Assembly: GCF_014207235.1 (NCBI RefSeq)
Contig: NZ_JACHDA010000004.1
Span: 1-64,000 of the forward strand
Length of the DNA: 64,000 bases
Direction of reading: 5' to 3'
DNA from: Sphingopyxis sp. JAI128
GTDB taxonomy: Bacteria > Pseudomonadota > Alphaproteobacteria > Sphingomonadales > Sphingomonadaceae
In this document: in pieces, positions 62,281 to 64,000 of the stretch
Position numbering within the stretch: position 1 is the first letter of the stretch
How the letters are laid out: the number at the start of each line of letters is the position of its first letter
The notes under the pieces: model-generated
Seen by the model: only the letters and a program-made list of their open reading frames with translations
What the model was told of the DNA's origin: nothing
Databases searched by the model: none
Translations under genes and position numbers: made by a program

Positions 62281-63087
62281 TCAGTGCGAGGTCTGGCCGA
62301 GCAACTGGCGCGTGACCGGGTGCGAGCTGGTGAGGCCGCCGTCGACCGCGATCGCCTGCCCGTTGACATAGCTCGCCTGGTCGCTGGCAAGGAACAGCGC
62401 GACATTGGCGAGCTCCTCGGGCTGCGCGGCGCGGCGCAGCGGGTTGAGCTGGCCGAGCTTGTGCGTGACCTCCTTGGCCTTTGCATAATCGAAGGTCGGC
62501 TTGGTCATCCCGGTTTCGGTCAGGCCGGGACAGACGGCATTGACGCGCACGCCGCTCGTCGACAGCTGCTGCGCCGCGACCTTGGCGAGGTTGATCACCC
62601 CCGCTTTCGACGCCGAATAGGCGCCCGGGCCCGCACCCGAATTGATCCCCGCGACGCTCGCGGTCAGTACGATCGCGCCGCCGCGGCCTTGGTCGACCAT
62701 CGCCTTGCCGGCGTGTTTCACCATCAGCGCGGGGCCGATCAAATTGACGCGCAGCGTCTCGGCCCACGCATCGGGATCGAAATCGAAGATGCCGCCCATG
62801 TCACCGATGATCCCGGCGTTGGCGAAGGCGACGTCGAGCGCGCCATAGCTGTCCTTCGCGGCCGCGACCAACGACGCAACATCGGCTTCGACGCCCGCGT
62901 CGATTTCGAGCGCGACGGCCTCGCCGCCCGCATCCTTCACCATTTGCGCGGTTTCATGTACCGCCGCGCTCTTGTCGCCGATGACGAGTTTCGCGCCCTC
63001 GGCGGCGAAGCGCAGCGCGCTCGCACGCCCGATACCCGAACCGGCACCCGTGATGATCGCAACCTTGCCGTCCAACGCGCCCATCAT
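62281..63087 (-). CDS. Short-chain dehydrogenase/reductase
   Basis: 268 residues of the classical SDR family. [20 protein letters not shown] (about 14-33) binds NAD(P), NAGIIGDMG follows, and the active site is [37 protein letters not shown] tail is unremarkable. Substrate unknown; context suggests hydroxyacyl-CoA or lipid alcohol. The ATG at 63087 overlaps the next SDR's stop; 63084 is also possible. Confidence 0.88.
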   Translation of the reverse strand: MMGALDGKVAIITGAGSGIGRASALRFAAEGAKLVIGDKSAAVHETAQMVKDAGGEAVALEIDAGVEADVASLVAAAKDSYGALDVAFANAGIIGDMGGIFDFDPDAWAETLRVNLIGPALMVKHAGKAMVDQGRGGAIVLTASVAGINSGAGPGAYSASKAGVINLAKVAAQQLSTSGVRVNAVCPGLTETGMTKPTFDYAKAKEVTHKLGQLNPLRRAAQPEELANVALFLASDQASYVNGQAIAVDGGLTSSHPVTRQLLGQTSH

Positions 63088-63860
63088 GCGCCTCCCGAAA
63101 TCGTGGCTCCGCCATCGCACACGATGGTCTGGCCGGTGGTGAATGCCCCCGCCTTGCTGGCGAGGAAGACCGCGGCGCCCGCGATCTCGTGCGGCTCGCC
63201 GATCCGCTTCAGGGTCGAGGCGGCGGTCGATCGTTTGAGGTTTTCCGGATTTTCCCACAAGGCGCGCGCCATATCGGTGCGCACCAGCCCCGGCGCGATG
63301 CAATTGACGCGCACCCCGCGCGGCCCGAACTCGACCGAGAAATTGCGCGCGACCTGCATGTCGGCGGCTTTGGAAATGCCGTAGGCGCCGATGATCGGCG
63401 ATCCTTTCAGCCCGCCGATCGAGCTGATGATCGTGATCGACCCCTCGCCGCGTTCGAGCATTTCGGGCGCGACCATGGTGATCAGCCAGTGGTTCGACAG
63501 GATATTATTGTCCATGATCTTGCGAAACTGATCATCGGTAATGCCAAGGCCGGGGCCATAATAGGGATTCGACGCCGCGTTGCAGACGAGCGCGGTGATC
63601 TTCCCGAACGCCGCGCGCGTCGCGTTGACGAGGTTCTGGAGGTCGTCCTTCGACGAGATATTGGCGACAACCGAAATCGCGGTGCCGTCGCCAAAGCGTG
63701 CGTTGATCTCCGCCGCAGTCGCGTCGCACGCATCCTGCTTGCGGCTCGAAATCACGACTTTCGCGCCCTGCTCGGCCATCGCCTCCGCCGTCGCCTTGCC
63801 GATGCCGCGCGACGATCCGGTGATCAGCGCGACCTGCCCGGTCATGTCGAACAGGCTCAT
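63084..63860 (-). CDS. Short-chain dehydrogenase/reductase
   Basis: 258 residues of the classical SDR family. The cofactor motif is TGSSRGIGKATAEAMAEQGA, active-site residues are in IIGAYGISKAADMQVARNFS, and [13 protein letters not shown] ends the protein. MSLFDMTGQVALITGSSRG gives the start at 63860. It overlaps the next SDR (ATGA-type) and the end of the phosphotransferase gene, suggesting one operon. Substrate unknown. Confidence 0.88.
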   Translation of the reverse strand: MSLFDMTGQVALITGSSRGIGKATAEAMAEQGAKVVISSRKQDACDATAAEINARFGDGTAISVVANISSKDDLQNLVNATRAAFGKITALVCNAASNPYYGPGLGITDDQFRKIMDNNILSNHWLITMVAPEMLERGEGSITIISSIGGLKGSPIIGAYGISKAADMQVARNFSVEFGPRGVRVNCIAPGLVRTDMARALWENPENLKRSTAASTLKRIGEPHEIAGAAVFLASKAGAFTTGQTIVCDGGATISGGA

Positions 63861-64000
63861 GCGCCGGCCTTTCGGGCGAAGTCCCACGCCTTTTCGGCGA
63901 GCGGGCGGACGCGTTCGGACATGTCCTTCGCATGCTGCGACGAGGCGGTGCCCTCGATCACGCGCTTCTTGATGCCCTGGATGATCCCCGCGAGGCGGAA
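63857..64000 (-). CDS. Phosphotransferase-family protein, C-terminal fragment running off the window
   Basis: The last 47 residues before TGA at 63857-63859 read FRLAGIIQGIKKRVIEGTAS, SQHAKDMSERVRPLAEKAWD and FARKAGA. This tail resembles the end of the aminoglycoside-phosphotransferase-like proteins found beside acyl-CoA dehydrogenases and SDRs. The rest is beyond 64000, so the assignment is tentative. The stop overlaps the SDR start, implying co-transcription. Confidence 0.6.
   Translation of the reverse strand, partial: FRLAGIIQGIKKRVIEGTASSQHAKDMSERVRPLAEKAWDFARKAGA

Noticed and set aside
1-64000. CRISPR arrays, tRNA or rRNA genes, phage genes
   Set aside because: I saw no regularly spaced repeats, no tRNA-like cloverleaf and no rRNA or phage structural gene. 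This was a reading by eye, so a covariance-model scan could still find a small RNA.

Overview
The window is chromosomal DNA of high GC content from an alphaproteobacterium of the order Sphingomonadales, probably Sphingopyxis or a close relative. This placement rests on gene content and order, on the alphaproteobacterial SOS box in front of imuA, on the sphingomonad-style intergenic palindromes, and on the strong third-position GC bias. No database search was possible. Nearly all DNA is coding. There is no rRNA, tRNA, CRISPR array, prophage or replication origin. The only mobile DNA is the end of an IS5-type element at the left edge, which interrupts a small membrane-protein gene.

Layout. (1) 1-7.8 kb, housekeeping: IS fragment and broken DUF2809 gene, hisN, prs, nadE, a DoxX-like membrane protein, gltX, tonB with a palindromic operator, rpmG, and an Lrp-type regulator. 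(2) 7.9-23.3 kb: an rlpA-like lipoprotein gene, then a 17-gene flagellar block on the minus strand, read fliE-F-G-H-I-J-K-L-M-N-O-P-Q-R-flhB-fliD-fliS. A consensus sigma-54 promoter precedes fliE, and flagellin (fliC) is transcribed divergently. (3) 23.4-28.9 kb: the SOS mutagenesis cassette imuA-imuB-dnaE2 with a GTTC-N7-GTTC box. (4) 29.0-34.8 kb: a complete tripartite RND efflux pump. (5) 35.2-50.3 kb: a uronate utilisation locus with a TonB receptor, a secreted beta-helix protein, a LacI regulator, kduI-kduD-kdgK, uxaA, a fumarylacetoacetase-fold hydratase-like protein, an ExuT-like permease, uxaC and a tagaturonate/fructuronate reductase. Three copies of a GACACCGGT-type operator tie its three promoter regions into one regulon. 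(6) 50.3-58.2 kb: a LysR regulator and a valine/isobutyrate degradation cluster (mmsA, isobutyryl-CoA dehydrogenase, HIBYL-CoA hydrolase, enoyl-CoA hydratase, mmsB), with two small envelope proteins, a RidA protein and a small membrane protein inserted. (7) 58.2-64 kb: intergenic repeats, a small secreted protein, and a minus-strand acyl-CoA/beta-oxidation run (phosphotransferase end, two SDRs, a serine hydrolase, and a FadJ-like bifunctional enzyme).

How the parts fit. In the uronate locus, polymer fragments would cross the outer membrane through the TonB receptor and be processed by the periplasmic beta-helix protein. ExuT would import the uronates. KduI/KduD and UxaC/reductase/UxaA then converge on 2-keto-3-deoxygluconate, which KdgK phosphorylates. 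The aldolase step is not in this window. In the valine locus the five enzymes cover isobutyryl-CoA to propionyl-CoA. Most of the window is ordinary core genome. The most interesting unknowns are the beta-helix protein, the hydratase-like protein in the uronate operon, and the palindromic operators.
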